A stretch of 64,000 nt of DNA from JAAXVQ01 sp964604705 (lineage in GTDB: Bacteria > Oederibacteriota > JAAXVQ01), in assembly GCA_964604705.1 (NCBI GenBank), contig CAZSAP010000002.1, positions 124,001-188,000 on the forward strand, read 5' to 3'. The notes under the pieces were generated by a model. That model did not search any database. It had not been told where the DNA came from and worked only from the letters and a program-made list of their open reading frames with translations. Below, one piece after another: positions 8,235 to 17,225 of this stretch. Position 1 is the first letter of the stretch. Every line of letters begins with the position of its first letter. The position numbers were made by a program, and so were the translations under genes.

Positions 8235-10349
8235 TTAAACGCCTATACGTAGAAGACTTCCGATTTGATACACCACCAAGGTTAAGCCGTACGCCACGGC
8301 CGTTAACCCTCCAAACTGCAAAGCCGCCCATTTCCAGGAACCGCTTTCTTTGCGGGTGATGGCCACCGTGGCCATACACGGTGTAGCAATCAACATAAAA
8401 AGCATAATGCAAAACGCATTTAGCGGTGTGTACTTTTGCTTAAGTTTTGAACGCAACGTCTGAGGCGCCGCGTGCGGGTCCCCTCCAACGGAAAAAGCGA
8501 TCCCCATTTGCGCCACAAACACTTCCTTGGCCGCAAACGCTCCAAGCATGGCCGTAGAAATTCGCCAATCAAACCCAAGCGGCTTGAAAATCGGTTCGAT
8601 CACTCGGCCAATCCGACCAATCACGGTATATTGCGCCGCTTGGGTCTGCTCGTCTAAATCCATCCGCGGTTGGCCCGAGACGGTGGGTGCTGTCAATTCG
8701 ATAGATGCAGGCCTGGGTAATTTCGGAAAACTCGAGGCAAGCCACAATAGAACTGAGATTCCCAAAATGACGGTTCCTGCCTTTTGCAAATACAGCCATG
8801 ATTTTTCCCACATATGCAGAGCGATGCTCCGCACGGTTGGCATCCGATACGGTGGCAACTCCATGACAAACGGAGCCGAGTCTCCCTTAAACAAGGTTCC
8901 GCTCAGGAGTTTGGCGGCACCAATGGCCAGCACGATTCCAATCAGATAGAGCATCATCACAATGCGAGCTGTCCACGCCCCGGGGAAAAATGCCGGTGCC
9001 AGAAGTGCATAAATGGGCAACCGGGCACCGCAACTCATCAGAGGCAGGATCATCATGGTTATAAGCCGGTCGCGCTTGTTCTCCATGGTCCGGGTGGCCA
9101 TAATGGCCGGAACGGTACACCCAAAGCCAATGATCATGGGAATGCAGCTCTTTCCATGCAGCCCGATGCGGTGCATCAGCTTATCCATAATAAACGCGGC
9201 GCGCGACATATAGCCGGAATCTTCCAAAATGGAAATGCCTAGAAAGAGCAGAACAATGTTCGGTAGAAAAACCAGAACCCCGCCCACCCCTGCCAGAATC
9301 CCATCCACGATTAGCGATTTCCAAGCACTTTCGGACCCAGTAGGCCAAAAGGCTGTTACGCGTTCGGTCACCCAGGCAAAAAAACTTTCAATCCAGCCCA
9401 TGGGCGCCGTGCCCAAGGTAAAGGTTAGTTGAAAAATGATGAACATGATCAACAAAAATATGGGAAACCCCAAAAACCGATTTGTGATGACCGCATCCAC
9501 TTGATCGGACACATTGTGGCGAATCTCGAGTGAACTCAGCCGCGCTTCTTGGCACGCTCCTGAGATAAATCCATAACGTGCTTCGGCAATGAGTACATCC
9601 ACTGGGTCATGCGTCAATTTTTGAAGGTGCGTCACGGAACGCTGGACGGTTTCCTCGACCAGCGGCGATGTGAAGCGCTCGGCAATTTCCGCATCTTGTT
9701 CCAAGAGCTTAACGGCCAGCCAGCGAAAGTCTAAATCTTCCGGAATAACGATCTCTTTTTTCAGCGCGGCTTGGATACGAACCAATTCTTTTTCAATGTC
9801 CGGACTGTAGCGGACAATCGGAGAATCGCACGAAAGCGTACAAGACAAACGCTCCAGGATGGCCTTTTTCAATTCCTCCATGCCCTGGCCTTTACTCCCC
9901 ACCGTCAGGACAATCGGCGCATTAAACAACCGTTCCAACTGGACCAAATCATATTGAATGCCCTGGCGCTTCGCCATGTCGCTCATGTTCATGGCCAATA
10001 CCAGCGGGATGTTCATTTCAATCAATTGCACGGCCAAATACAAGTTCCGCTCTAGGTTGGTCATGTCCAATACGGAAACGACTACATCCGGTTTCTCTTT
10101 TAAAATGAATTCCCGCGAAACCCGCTCATCCAAGGATTGGGCGGTCAGACTGTAAATGCCCGGCAAATCCACCACCTTGACATCCCAGCCGGCATACTTA
10201 TACTTCCCTTCTTTCTTCTCAACCGTTACCCCAGGGTAATTGGCCACCTTCTGATACGCACCCGTCAAGGCATTAAACATAGAGGTCTTCCCTGAATTTG
10301 GGTTCCCTATCAGAGCCACCGTAAGCTGATTTTTCATAATCGTCGCCAT
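8235..10349 (-). CDS. feoB: Ferrous iron transporter FeoB
   Basis: A 704-residue FeoB, the inner-membrane Fe(II) importer. The N-terminal GTPase domain shows G1 GNPNSGKTS (about 16-24), G3 DLPGIYS and G4 NMSD, followed by the GDI-type helical domain. The membrane part contains the paired gate domains, for example MDKLMHRIGLHGKSCIPMIIGFGCTVPAI with its conserved Cys, and MLGAFAAKEVFVAQMG. The start may be Met1 or Met5; AAGAAGG abuts Met1 and lies 12 bases before Met5. It is 56 bases downstream of the DtxR-FeoA gene, so the two form an iron-regulated operon. Confidence 0.97.
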   Translation of the reverse strand: MATIMKNQLTVALIGNPNSGKTSMFNALTGAYQKVANYPGVTVEKKEGKYKYAGWDVKVVDLPGIYSLTAQSLDERVSREFILKEKPDVVVSVLDMTNLERNLYLAVQLIEMNIPLVLAMNMSDMAKRQGIQYDLVQLERLFNAPIVLTVGSKGQGMEELKKAILERLSCTLSCDSPIVRYSPDIEKELVRIQAALKKEIVIPEDLDFRWLAVKLLEQDAEIAERFTSPLVEETVQRSVTHLQKLTHDPVDVLIAEARYGFISGACQEARLSSLEIRHNVSDQVDAVITNRFLGFPIFLLIMFIIFQLTFTLGTAPMGWIESFFAWVTERVTAFWPTGSESAWKSLIVDGILAGVGGVLVFLPNIVLLFLGISILEDSGYMSRAAFIMDKLMHRIGLHGKSCIPMIIGFGCTVPAIMATRTMENKRDRLITMMILPLMSCGARLPIYALLAPAFFPGAWTARIVMMLYLIGIVLAIGAAKLLSGTLFKGDSAPFVMELPPYRMPTVRSIALHMWEKSWLYLQKAGTVILGISVLLWLASSFPKLPRPASIELTAPTVSGQPRMDLDEQTQAAQYTVIGRIGRVIEPIFKPLGFDWRISTAMLGAFAAKEVFVAQMGIAFSVGGDPHAAPQTLRSKLKQKYTPLNAFCIMLFMLIATPCMATVAITRKESGSWKWAALQFGGLTAVAYGLTLVVYQIGSLLRIGV

Positions 10350-10405
10350 CCTTCTTATCTACGGCATGAATGCCAACTCAGCACTCGGACGCTGTGCTCT
10401 ATGGT

Positions 10406-11167
10406 TTATTCCACAATACGTTTAACCTCGATATTCGCCGCTTCTTCCTTGCGCAGAGAGAGATGATAACCGCGTATCTTTATGTCTATCGGATCGCCCA
10501 ACGGAGCTACCCGCTCAATGCTCAACAACGCCCCCGTGGTCACGCCCATTTCCAGTAGGCGTTTCCGAAAAAGCCCTTTATGGGTAATCTTGACAATTTG
10601 TGCTTTAATCCCAGGATGCAGTTCACTAAGCGGGAGCGTCTCCGCAGGTTGGGGCGCCAACGCCATGGCGTGTTTGAGTCTCCCCTTGGCTTCTTCCTGG
10701 CAGGTCAGACAATGCTTGGGATCAAACGGTTGATTGCATTCTTCGCGAAAACGTTTCCGCCACATCGGACCGTTCAGGGGACAGCGATCAATAAACTCCA
10801 TAAAATGCCAGAAACGCTCCGTAATGTCGTGGGATAGCACATGCTCCATGCGGCAGGCAGTATCCTCGGCCGCAGGTTCCGGTACGCCCAGAACCTCCAT
10901 GAAAAAAGCCTTAAGCGTCTCATGCCGGCGCAAAATGTCTTTTGCCGCGCGTTCCCCCTCGGGTGTCAGAAGAATCTCGCTGTAGGGTGAATACTGGATC
11001 AGTTGTTTTCCCGCCAACGCACGCAGCGCCACGGTAACCGAAGACTTCTTTACGTTCAACACGTCCGCCAGGTCCTTGACCCGCGCTCCCTGGTTATGTT
11101 GAATACGGTGATAAATCGCTTCCAGATAATCTTCCAAACTGCTGGTTAAATCGAGTTCCCGCGGCAT
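10406..11167 (-). CDS. DtxR/MntR-type iron regulator fused to a FeoA domain
   Basis: A 253-residue regulator. Residues 1-60 form the winged helix (SSLEDYLEAIYH, ARVKDLADVLNVKKSSVTVALRAL), and 60-140 the metal-binding/dimerisation domain (ILRRHETLKAFFMEVLG, MEHVLSHDITERF). A linker with four cysteines follows (C-x14-C-x8-C-x2-C). The FeoA/SH3-like domain (about 175-250) carries LPLSELHPGIKAQIVKI and RLLEMGVTTGALLSIERVAPLGDP. The ATG at 11167 has GAGGTG upstream; a longer frame would run through the promoter and operator. It lies upstream of feoB and presumably represses the operon when Fe(II) is plentiful, while its FeoA part could contact FeoB. Confidence 0.92.
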   Translation of the reverse strand: MPRELDLTSSLEDYLEAIYHRIQHNQGARVKDLADVLNVKKSSVTVALRALAGKQLIQYSPYSEILLTPEGERAAKDILRRHETLKAFFMEVLGVPEPAAEDTACRMEHVLSHDITERFWHFMEFIDRCPLNGPMWRKRFREECNQPFDPKHCLTCQEEAKGRLKHAMALAPQPAETLPLSELHPGIKAQIVKITHKGLFRKRLLEMGVTTGALLSIERVAPLGDPIDIKIRGYHLSLRKEEAANIEVKRIVE

Positions 11168-11185
11168 TGTGAGCACCTCGCATTT

Positions 11186-11228
11186 GTTAGACAAGACTAA
11201 CTTTAAGTGTTCCACCCGCAAATGTCAA
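11186..11228 (-). promoter_or_regulatory. feo operon promoter with DtxR-type operator
   Basis: Minus strand: TTGACA (11228-11223), 17-base spacer, TAAAGT (11205-11200), a near-consensus sigma70 promoter. The inverted repeat GTTAG-6 bases-CTAAC (11186-11201) overlaps the end of the -10 and the expected transcription start. It resembles DtxR/IdeR boxes (TTAGGTTAGCCTAACCTAA type). Its position supports metal-dependent autorepression and fixes the translation start at 11167. Confidence 0.6.
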
Positions 11229-11282
11229 GCATAAATCCCACTGTCACCGCGCTCGTCGTCATCCTTTGTTACAACTTTCCTT

Positions 11283-11311
11283 TTGCCTTCACCTGCATTA
11301 TTCTTTATGAT
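11283..11311 (+). promoter_or_regulatory. Candidate promoter of the exbB-exbD-tonB-receptor operon
   Basis: TTGCCT (11283-11288), a 17-base spacer and TATGAT (11306-11311) lie about 125 bases upstream of exbB. No other good match is seen in the divergent gap to the DtxR gene. No clear iron box overlaps it. Confidence 0.4.
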
Positions 11312-11434
11312 ACTGGGATTGTTTTATTTCAACGCTTCTTTCTCCCAGCGTAAAAAGTAACATCGGTGCCTTTTTCTCCACTTCCGCGTGTTTCACTGAG
11401 AGACATAGGCAGCGACCATTCTTTAGGAGGCAGT

Positions 11435-12079
11435 ATGAACGAGATTTTTAGGCATTTAGCCCTGGCGGGCGACACCTGGGTTTTGTATTTACTGGTGCTT
11501 GCCAGCGTGGTGAGTGTGGGCATCATGATCGAACGCTATTTAGCTTTTTCCAAGGCCAAAGGGGATGTGCCCGCTCTTATGGACGGCCTGGCACGCCTTT
11601 TGGAAAAACACGATATTCCCGGAGCCATTAAGCTGGCCGAAGCCTCTTCCCGCTTGGAGGCCCGTGTGGCCCTGGAAGGCTTGCGCAATGCCGACCGGGG
11701 TGTGGCGGCTGTCGAAGAAGTCATGGCCTCGCGTTGGCTGCGGGAAAAAATGGCCCTGGAAAAACATCTGATTGTCTTGGCCACGCTCGGCAACAACGCA
11801 CCCTTTGTCGGGCTTTTCGGAACGGTTTTGGGCATCATAAAAGCCTTTAATGACCTCGCCGCCACCGGTCAATCCGGTGTGGCCGTGGTCATGGCGGGCA
11901 TTTCCTCGGCACTCATTGCAACCGCCTTCGGTATCCTGGTCGCCATTCCCGCGGTGGTGGCCAACAACTACTTCGCAACCCGTCTGAAACAAACCCAAAC
12001 CGCCTCCGAAAGCCTCTCGCATATTGTACTGGCCTATCTTAAGGAAGATCGAAAAGGAGGGGCCCGTGCAAACAAATGA
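11435..12079 (+). CDS. exbB: ExbB/TolQ-type proton channel subunit
   Basis: A 214-residue MotA/TolQ/ExbB protein. The start at 11435 follows TAGGAGG; an upstream frame to 11366 lacks this. Membrane helix 1 (DTWVLYLLVLASVVSVGIMI), a cytoplasmic loop with RWLREKMALEKHLIVLATLGNNAPFVGLFGTVLGII, and the final helices with GISSALIATAFGILVAIPAVVANNYF match the family. ExbB forms the pentameric proton channel that energises TonB. It overlaps exbD by 14 bases, so the genes are translationally coupled. Confidence 0.95.
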   Translation: MNEIFRHLALAGDTWVLYLLVLASVVSVGIMIERYLAFSKAKGDVPALMDGLARLLEKHDIPGAIKLAEASSRLEARVALEGLRNADRGVAAVEEVMASRWLREKMALEKHLIVLATLGNNAPFVGLFGTVLGIIKAFNDLAATGQSGVAVVMAGISSALIATAFGILVAIPAVVANNYFATRLKQTQTASESLSHIVLAYLKEDRKGGARANK

Positions 12080-12467
12080 CGATGATTCCAATATCGTATC
12101 CGGCATCAACGTAACGCCGCTGGTGGACATCACACTGGTGCTTTTGATCATCTTCATGGTGACGGCAACCTTTGTGAGCGAACAAGGATTGCAAGTTCAT
12201 TTGCCCAAAGTCATCACCCAGGAAAATGCACCGGCCCCGGCGATTACCGTGGCCGTGGACAAAGAAGGACGTTTGCGTCTGATGAAAAAAGACGTGACCT
12301 TGACGGAACTCTCGACCCAGATGGCCTTGGAGGTCAAGCTCGATCCTGCGGTAAAAGTCTTTGTGAAAGCCGATCGGGATCTCCCTTATTATAAAGTCGC
12401 CGAAGTCTTGGACACGCTCAAGCTGGCAGGTGTCAGCAAAGCGGCCCTGGCCATGGATCGCAAATAA
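12066..12467 (+). CDS. exbD: ExbD/TolR-type subunit
   Basis: A 133-residue ExbD starting at a GTG with AAAGGAGG just upstream, inside the end of exbB. It has the single N-terminal helix with the essential Asp: INVTPLVDITLVLLIIFMVTAT. The periplasmic domain follows (LPKVITQE, VFVKADRDLPYYKVAEVLDTLKLAGV). It couples proton flow to TonB motion together with ExbB. Confidence 0.95.
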   Translation: MQTNDDDSNIVSGINVTPLVDITLVLLIIFMVTATFVSEQGLQVHLPKVITQENAPAPAITVAVDKEGRLRLMKKDVTLTELSTQMALEVKLDPAVKVFVKADRDLPYYKVAEVLDTLKLAGVSKAALAMDRK

Positions 12468-13103
12468 ATGAAACTGTTCAAGGGCCTCTCACTTTCGCTT
12501 ATCCTCCACGCCCTTCTTTTCGGCTTTGGCTTCGGATACATCGCGTGGGAAAAAGCCCAAGCCGGTTCTGTCATGGACATTGATTTACGCAGTTCGTCTT
12601 TGCTGTTGCGACCCAAGCAGGTTTCAGGAGGGCGCCGGCTCATGATCAACCCGCCCGAACCTTGGTACCTGACCACCGGCAAGCGCAGCGTCGTCCCGGT
12701 ATCCAAGCTCCCACAACCCGTTCCCACCGAAGAGCCGGTTGTGTCCGCCGCCGTCGCTGAAAATCCCAACCTTACGGGTCCACCCGGACCCGGTACGGCT
12801 CCCGAGTGGATTCCCGCCTCCCTGGCGGCCCACAGTCCGGATTGGGTGGAAGGCTTTATTACCGAAGACGATTATCCGCCCACGGCGCGCAAGCAAGGGA
12901 AGGAAGGCAGGGTTGTCGCGGTGGTGTTAATTGATGTGCAGGGACGGGTCAACGACGTCCAGATCACCGAGGGCAGCTATCCGGAGTTCAACCAACTGGT
13001 TTTGGAACGTCTCAAGACCGCCAAGTTCATGCCGGCGCGCGATCAGAACAACCAACCCATCGGTGTGCGCATGACCATACCGATTGTTTTTGAACTTCAT
13101 TAA
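12468..13103 (+). CDS. tonB: TonB energy-transducing protein
   Basis: A 211-residue TonB beginning immediately after the exbD stop. It has an N-terminal membrane anchor with the conserved His (SLILHALLFGFGFGYI), a proline-rich periplasmic linker (PPEPWYL, PQPVPTEEPV, GPPGPGTAPE), and the C-terminal TonB domain (YPPTARKQGKEGRVVAVVLIDVQGRVNDVQITEGS ... FMPARDQNNQPIGVRMTIPIVFEL, described by its ends). The C-terminal domain contacts TonB boxes of outer-membrane receptors. The receptor gene follows 17 bases later. Confidence 0.95.
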   Translation: MKLFKGLSLSLILHALLFGFGFGYIAWEKAQAGSVMDIDLRSSSLLLRPKQVSGGRRLMINPPEPWYLTTGKRSVVPVSKLPQPVPTEEPVVSAAVAENPNLTGPPGPGTAPEWIPASLAAHSPDWVEGFITEDDYPPTARKQGKEGRVVAVVLIDVQGRVNDVQITEGSYPEFNQLVLERLKTAKFMPARDQNNQPIGVRMTIPIVFELH

Positions 13104-13120
13104 CGCCTAACGAGGTTTCA

Positions 13121-15469
13121 ATGCTCATGTATGCCCTTCGTATAACCGGACTCGTGTTTGTATCGGCCTGCTGCCTTGGTGCATCTTTGGGATGGGCGGT
13201 CCCGGACCAACCCTTGCCTTTAACCGGCAGTGCCCTGGCCGTACCGGCGGACATCACACCCACCGCAACCAACGACCTCACCCAAGAGCTTACACCCACA
13301 GCCCAAACCATGCCCCGTGCCTATCTGAAGGGACGCATTCGGGAATTGGGAACATCGGACCCTTTACGCCATGCCCTGGTGGAAATTTTAGGCACCACAC
13401 GAACCGTCGAGTCCGACGCCCGCGGAACCTATCGCATTGAGGTTTTCCCAGGTGCACTGCGTCTGCGCTTCAGTGCGGCCGGACATGCTCCGGCTTTAAA
13501 AACCCTTCAGGTTGAACCGGGCCAAGAGGCAACACTCAATGCCTCTCTGGATCGGGTGGATTTCACATCCGGCGCCATCGTGGTGCGTGGAAAAAAAGAC
13601 AAGCCGCAAGTCATCACCACCACCTTGTCCCAAACCGAAATCAAAAAAATTCCCGGTTCGGCCGGGGATGCTCTGCGCGCTGTCCAAAACCTTCCGGGCA
13701 TCGCCATTCCCAATGACATCTCCAGCCAATTGGTGGTGCAGGGGGGCGGCCCCAACGACAATCTCTACTTGCTCGACAACATCCCATGGCCGGTGCCTTT
13801 CCATTTTGGCGGTGTGCTCTCGACCGTCAATTCCGATCTACTCTCCTCGGTCGATCTCAATGCCGCCGGCTTTGGTGTCCGCTGGGGCAATTACCTGGGG
13901 GCCGTGCTGGATGCCAAAACCCGGGCTGGAAAAAAAGACCGCGTCCATGCCTCCTTGGATACCAATCTCGTGACGACCCAGCTCTTGGTTGAAACACCCC
14001 TGGGCTGGAACGACGCCTCCATCACGCTGGCCGGACGGCGCAGCTATTTTGACCTGTTCATGGGCCCGCTCATGCGGCGTTTCTCCAATTCCTCCAACTC
14101 AGGCTTTACGGCCTTTCCCTATTTTTGGGATTTGGGCGGCAGCCTTGATGTGTCGCTCTCCCCACATGATCATATCCGCGCCCTGGCTTTGGGCAGCGAT
14201 GACATCTTAGGCCTTTACCTCGCGCCCGAGGACTCCCGCGATCCGGCGTTCTCCGGAGATTTCCGCATGGAAAACCGCGCCTTCACCAGCGGCTTCAGTT
14301 GGGTCAACACCGCCGTGACCGACCTGACGTCAACCCTTACGCCCTATTACTATCAAACGCTCTCGGCCAACCAGTTAGGGACTGGATTTGAAATTAACCT
14401 CCAGCAAGACGTGCTCGGAGTAAAGGAAGAACTGGAGTGGAAAGCCGGAGAATGGTTCGGCATGAAGCATGAAGTGGGCGCCGGAGGCGGTATCGAGTGG
14501 CAGACCTACAGCCAGCAAATGTATTTTTTTAGAAATTTTTCCAACGGTGTTCCCACCGATCCTACTGGAACCACCATCACCGCCCGTTGCATTAACCGCA
14601 GTCTTTATCTGCAAGATCGTATTACCTTTTTGCCCAACTGGACCCTTACCGCCGGAGTGCACTACGACAAAAACGACCGTGTGGCGGAAGATGTCACCAC
14701 CCCGCGCCTAAGCCTGGAATGGCAGGCCGATCCGCAAACCGTTTGGAAGGCCGGCTGGGGACTCTACGATCAATTCCCCGGGGCTTTGCAAACCAACCCG
14801 GATTTTGGAAACCCGCGTTTGAGCGCCAACCGCGCCGAACATACGGTCATCAGCCTCGAACGGAAATTTTCACGTGACCTGCTGGGACGTGTGGATGCGT
14901 ACTATAAAAACTATTACGACCTTGTGGTAAGTGAAAACAACCAAACCGGCAATCGCGGATTGGGCACCGCCAAAGGTATTGAATTTTTCCTACGCGAAGA
15001 TTTGGGTGAGAAGTTTTTTGGCTGGATCTCGTATGCGTACTCCAAGTCCGAACGCTTAGGCCCTCCGGTCAACGACTGGAACGTGTATCAATACGATCAG
15101 CCGCACATCTTAACCGTGCTGGCCCATTACAGCTTCACCCCGGCCTGGAGCCTGGGAGGGAAAGTGCACTACAATTCCGGACCGCTGGTGAAGCCCCTCA
15201 AAACGCGCTACCAGGATGCGGGAGGAACGTGGCGCGCCACGTATTCGGATACCTACGACCGCCGGCTGGATGATTACCTGCGCCTGGATATCCGCATGGA
15301 TTATGCCTGGCGTTTTGAGGGCTGGCGGCTGGAAGTGTACTTGGAAATTTTAAATCTCCTGGACCGGGGCAATCCGGCCGGGGTGACGTACTCGAAGGAC
15401 TATTCCGAAGAACGCATTGTCAACAACCTTCCGCGCATGCCCTATTTTGGCGTCGATATACAATTTTAA
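13121..15469 (+). CDS. TonB-dependent outer-membrane receptor
   Basis: A 782-residue TonB-dependent receptor. A signal peptide (about 1-25) is followed by a carboxypeptidase-regulatory-like beta domain (about 65-140; AYLKGRIRELGTSDPLRHAL). The plug follows (about 145-260) with IKKIPGSAGDALRAVQNLPGI and QGGGPNDNLYLLDNIP, then the 22-strand barrel ending in a C-terminal aromatic residue (FGVDIQF). The same transcript supplies exbB, exbD and tonB, so this receptor has a dedicated energiser. The neighbouring feo operon hints at iron or iron-chelate uptake, but the substrate is not readable from sequence. Confidence 0.93.
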   Translation: MLMYALRITGLVFVSACCLGASLGWAVPDQPLPLTGSALAVPADITPTATNDLTQELTPTAQTMPRAYLKGRIRELGTSDPLRHALVEILGTTRTVESDARGTYRIEVFPGALRLRFSAAGHAPALKTLQVEPGQEATLNASLDRVDFTSGAIVVRGKKDKPQVITTTLSQTEIKKIPGSAGDALRAVQNLPGIAIPNDISSQLVVQGGGPNDNLYLLDNIPWPVPFHFGGVLSTVNSDLLSSVDLNAAGFGVRWGNYLGAVLDAKTRAGKKDRVHASLDTNLVTTQLLVETPLGWNDASITLAGRRSYFDLFMGPLMRRFSNSSNSGFTAFPYFWDLGGSLDVSLSPHDHIRALALGSDDILGLYLAPEDSRDPAFSGDFRMENRAFTSGFSWVNTAVTDLTSTLTPYYYQTLSANQLGTGFEINLQQDVLGVKEELEWKAGEWFGMKHEVGAGGGIEWQTYSQQMYFFRNFSNGVPTDPTGTTITARCINRSLYLQDRITFLPNWTLTAGVHYDKNDRVAEDVTTPRLSLEWQADPQTVWKAGWGLYDQFPGALQTNPDFGNPRLSANRAEHTVISLERKFSRDLLGRVDAYYKNYYDLVVSENNQTGNRGLGTAKGIEFFLREDLGEKFFGWISYAYSKSERLGPPVNDWNVYQYDQPHILTVLAHYSFTPAWSLGGKVHYNSGPLVKPLKTRYQDAGGTWRATYSDTYDRRLDDYLRLDIRMDYAWRFEGWRLEVYLEILNLLDRGNPAGVTYSKDYSEERIVNNLPRMPYFGVDIQF

Positions 15470-15489
15470 TTTTGCCTTGGATTATATCC

Positions 15490-15963
15490 TTACTTTCTCC
15501 TACGAAGGCAATGGACATTCAAAGCAATGTGTGTGACATGGGCAGCCTCAAATAACACCGCGACCCAAGCAAACCCCCAGGCACCCAGGATCAGGCTCAT
15601 GCCCGCTAACCACAGCAAAGGTGTGTACGCGGGGGCCAGAAGGACAGCCGGGTGATTCGTCCAAGGCCAAACGTTTAAATGCGGAATCCACGAAAGAAAA
15701 TAAATTAGGGTGCCGACCCCGTACAGCCACCATCCAAGCGCCACCGCTCCCCAGGCCGAATCCGGAAGACGGCACGCCCAAAAAAACGGAAGCGCAAAGG
15801 TCAGGACGCGCAACCCGTTTTCCAACAGAAACAAAGGCTTGGGAATAAACTCATCTGAAGTAAAAACCGGATTTTTCAGACGCGGGGCCAGAACCACATT
15901 CCAAAGCAGAATCGGCAAGAGGAGCCAAAAACCATTGAACCAGGAAAACGCAAACGGCCACAT
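15490..15963 (-). CDS. Small integral membrane protein, function unknown
   Basis: A 157-residue, very hydrophobic Trp-rich protein with about four membrane segments (WPFAFSWFNGFWLLLPILLW, NGLRVLTFALPFFWACRL, the GWWLYGVGTLIYFLSW stretch, and the last third). It starts 6 bases after the stop of the upstream gene and shows no separate ribosome-binding site, which suggests translational coupling. The final region (EAAHVTHIALN) is conserved-looking with two histidines. I do not recognise a family with known function. Confidence 0.75.
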   Translation of the reverse strand: MWPFAFSWFNGFWLLLPILLWNVVLAPRLKNPVFTSDEFIPKPLFLLENGLRVLTFALPFFWACRLPDSAWGAVALGWWLYGVGTLIYFLSWIPHLNVWPWTNHPAVLLAPAYTPLLWLAGMSLILGAWGFAWVAVLFEAAHVTHIALNVHCLRRRK

Positions 15964-15969
15964 GCGGTA

Positions 15970-16584
15970 CTAGGCCGCGGGAAAAACCGGGGCCACGGCC
16001 GTCACGGTCTTCTCCGGCTGAAGGATAAACCGCTCGTTGAGCGTAACCCCGGCTTTTGACAAGCGCAGGGTTTCAAAAAAATAGCGCTGATTCTCCAATT
16101 GGAAATCACTGTACCCGCAAGAAAGGCGCGACCCCAACGTAAGCCCCTCGCGGCGGATCTGTACAGCCAGCTCGGTCTCTAAAAAATCCAGGGCAAAATC
16201 CACTTTCTCAGAAAGCACCGCATCCAGCATCACCGATTGGTTCAGTTCGCCCTGTTCGGCCAAGGACACGATCTTGGTCACATCGGACGGATCGGCGGTG
16301 GCGGCCATGACCAATGCCTTGGACGCCCGTGCGAAGCGTTCTGAGATCAGGCGGCTGGAAAACGTGTGTGTGCCGAGGGAACAAACCTGTCCTGCAACCG
16401 CAAAGGGCTGGAAAAGATGAAAGACCCGGACCCGCGTGCGCGCCACCAGCTGCTGCAAGAGCGGTCCGTATTCCTTCTGGATGGAGGGTGTGTCTGAAAA
16501 ACCGGTACGATGTCCCAAACGGGTGTAGATGGTGGCCAGCGGCATGTGCGCAAGACTCAGCCATTGGATCAATGGTTCGGACAT
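15970..16584 (-). CDS. Stand-alone methionine synthase activation-domain protein
   Basis: A 204-residue protein resembling the C-terminal reactivation domain of cobalamin-dependent methionine synthase. The signature is in the last third: GSRLSCGYSDFQLENQRYFF, then KAGVTLNERFILQPEKTVTAV, which parallels the SxGYGDxPLExQ...IGVxLTxSxMLxPxKSVSA pattern of stand-alone activation proteins. That domain binds SAM and remethylates the oxidised cobalamin. It lies between dcd (22 bases upstream) and the membrane protein, in one operon. The metH gene starts at the left window edge. Confidence 0.8.
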   Translation of the reverse strand: MSEPLIQWLSLAHMPLATIYTRLGHRTGFSDTPSIQKEYGPLLQQLVARTRVRVFHLFQPFAVAGQVCSLGTHTFSSRLISERFARASKALVMAATADPSDVTKIVSLAEQGELNQSVMLDAVLSEKVDFALDFLETELAVQIRREGLTLGSRLSCGYSDFQLENQRYFFETLRLSKAGVTLNERFILQPEKTVTAVAPVFPAA

Positions 16585-16606
16585 AACGGCCTCCCGTCGC
16601 GCCTAT

Positions 16607-17155
16607 CTACGTCTTGGCGAGTGTGATCCCTTTTGTGCCCTGGTATTTCCCGCCCTTGTCCGCATACGAGACCTGCGGGAGTTCCTCGCTCTGGAGGAAC
16701 AGCACCTGGGCAATGCCCTCGTTGGCGTAAATTTTTACCGGCACCGTGCTGGTGTTGACAATTTGCATGGTCACATGCCCTTCCCACTCGGGTTCGAGCG
16801 GAGTGACGTTGACCAACACGCCGCAACGGGCGTAGGTGGACTTGCCGGTACAGACCGTGATCACATCGCGGGGGATGCGGAAATGTTCAATCGAACGCCC
16901 CAGGCAGAACGTCTGCGGGGGCAACAAGAGTACCTCGCCCTTGAAATCCTCAAAATCCTCGGCGCGCGATTTTTTCGGATCCGTGACTTGGCCGGGCTGC
17001 GGGCGATAGACCTTAAACTCATCGGCCACGCGCATATCGTATCCATACGACGAAATGCCGTAGGAGACAATGCCTCCGGACGTCGGTTCGGCACAGGGTT
17101 CGATCATGCCCTTTTCCTGGGCGAATTTGCGGATTAAATGATCAGGCAATACCAT
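16607..17155 (-). CDS. dcd: dCTP deaminase
   Basis: A 182-residue dCTP deaminase, which converts dCTP to dUTP for thymidylate synthesis. AAGGAG precedes the ATG. Signatures are SSYGYDMRVADEFKVY, LPPQTFCLGRSIEHFRIP, the active-site region GKSTYARCGVLVNVTPLEPE with its Arg and Glu, and IYANEGIAQVLFLQ. Full length for the trimeric family. It is the first gene of an apparent operon with the methionine-synthase activation protein. Confidence 0.95.
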   Translation of the reverse strand: MVLPDHLIRKFAQEKGMIEPCAEPTSGGIVSYGISSYGYDMRVADEFKVYRPQPGQVTDPKKSRAEDFEDFKGEVLLLPPQTFCLGRSIEHFRIPRDVITVCTGKSTYARCGVLVNVTPLEPEWEGHVTMQIVNTSTVPVKIYANEGIAQVLFLQSEELPQVSYADKGGKYQGTKGITLAKT

Positions 17156-17225
17156 AAGGAAGCTCCTTGATTGAACCTGCGGCCGCTCACGGCTTACGAG
17201 CCACCGTCGTTGGTTTGGGGCAAAA

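Noticed and set aside
11168..11221. N-terminal extension of the DtxR-FeoA regulator
   Set aside because: It would run through the operator and -10 region; a proper ribosome-binding site precedes the ATG at 11167.
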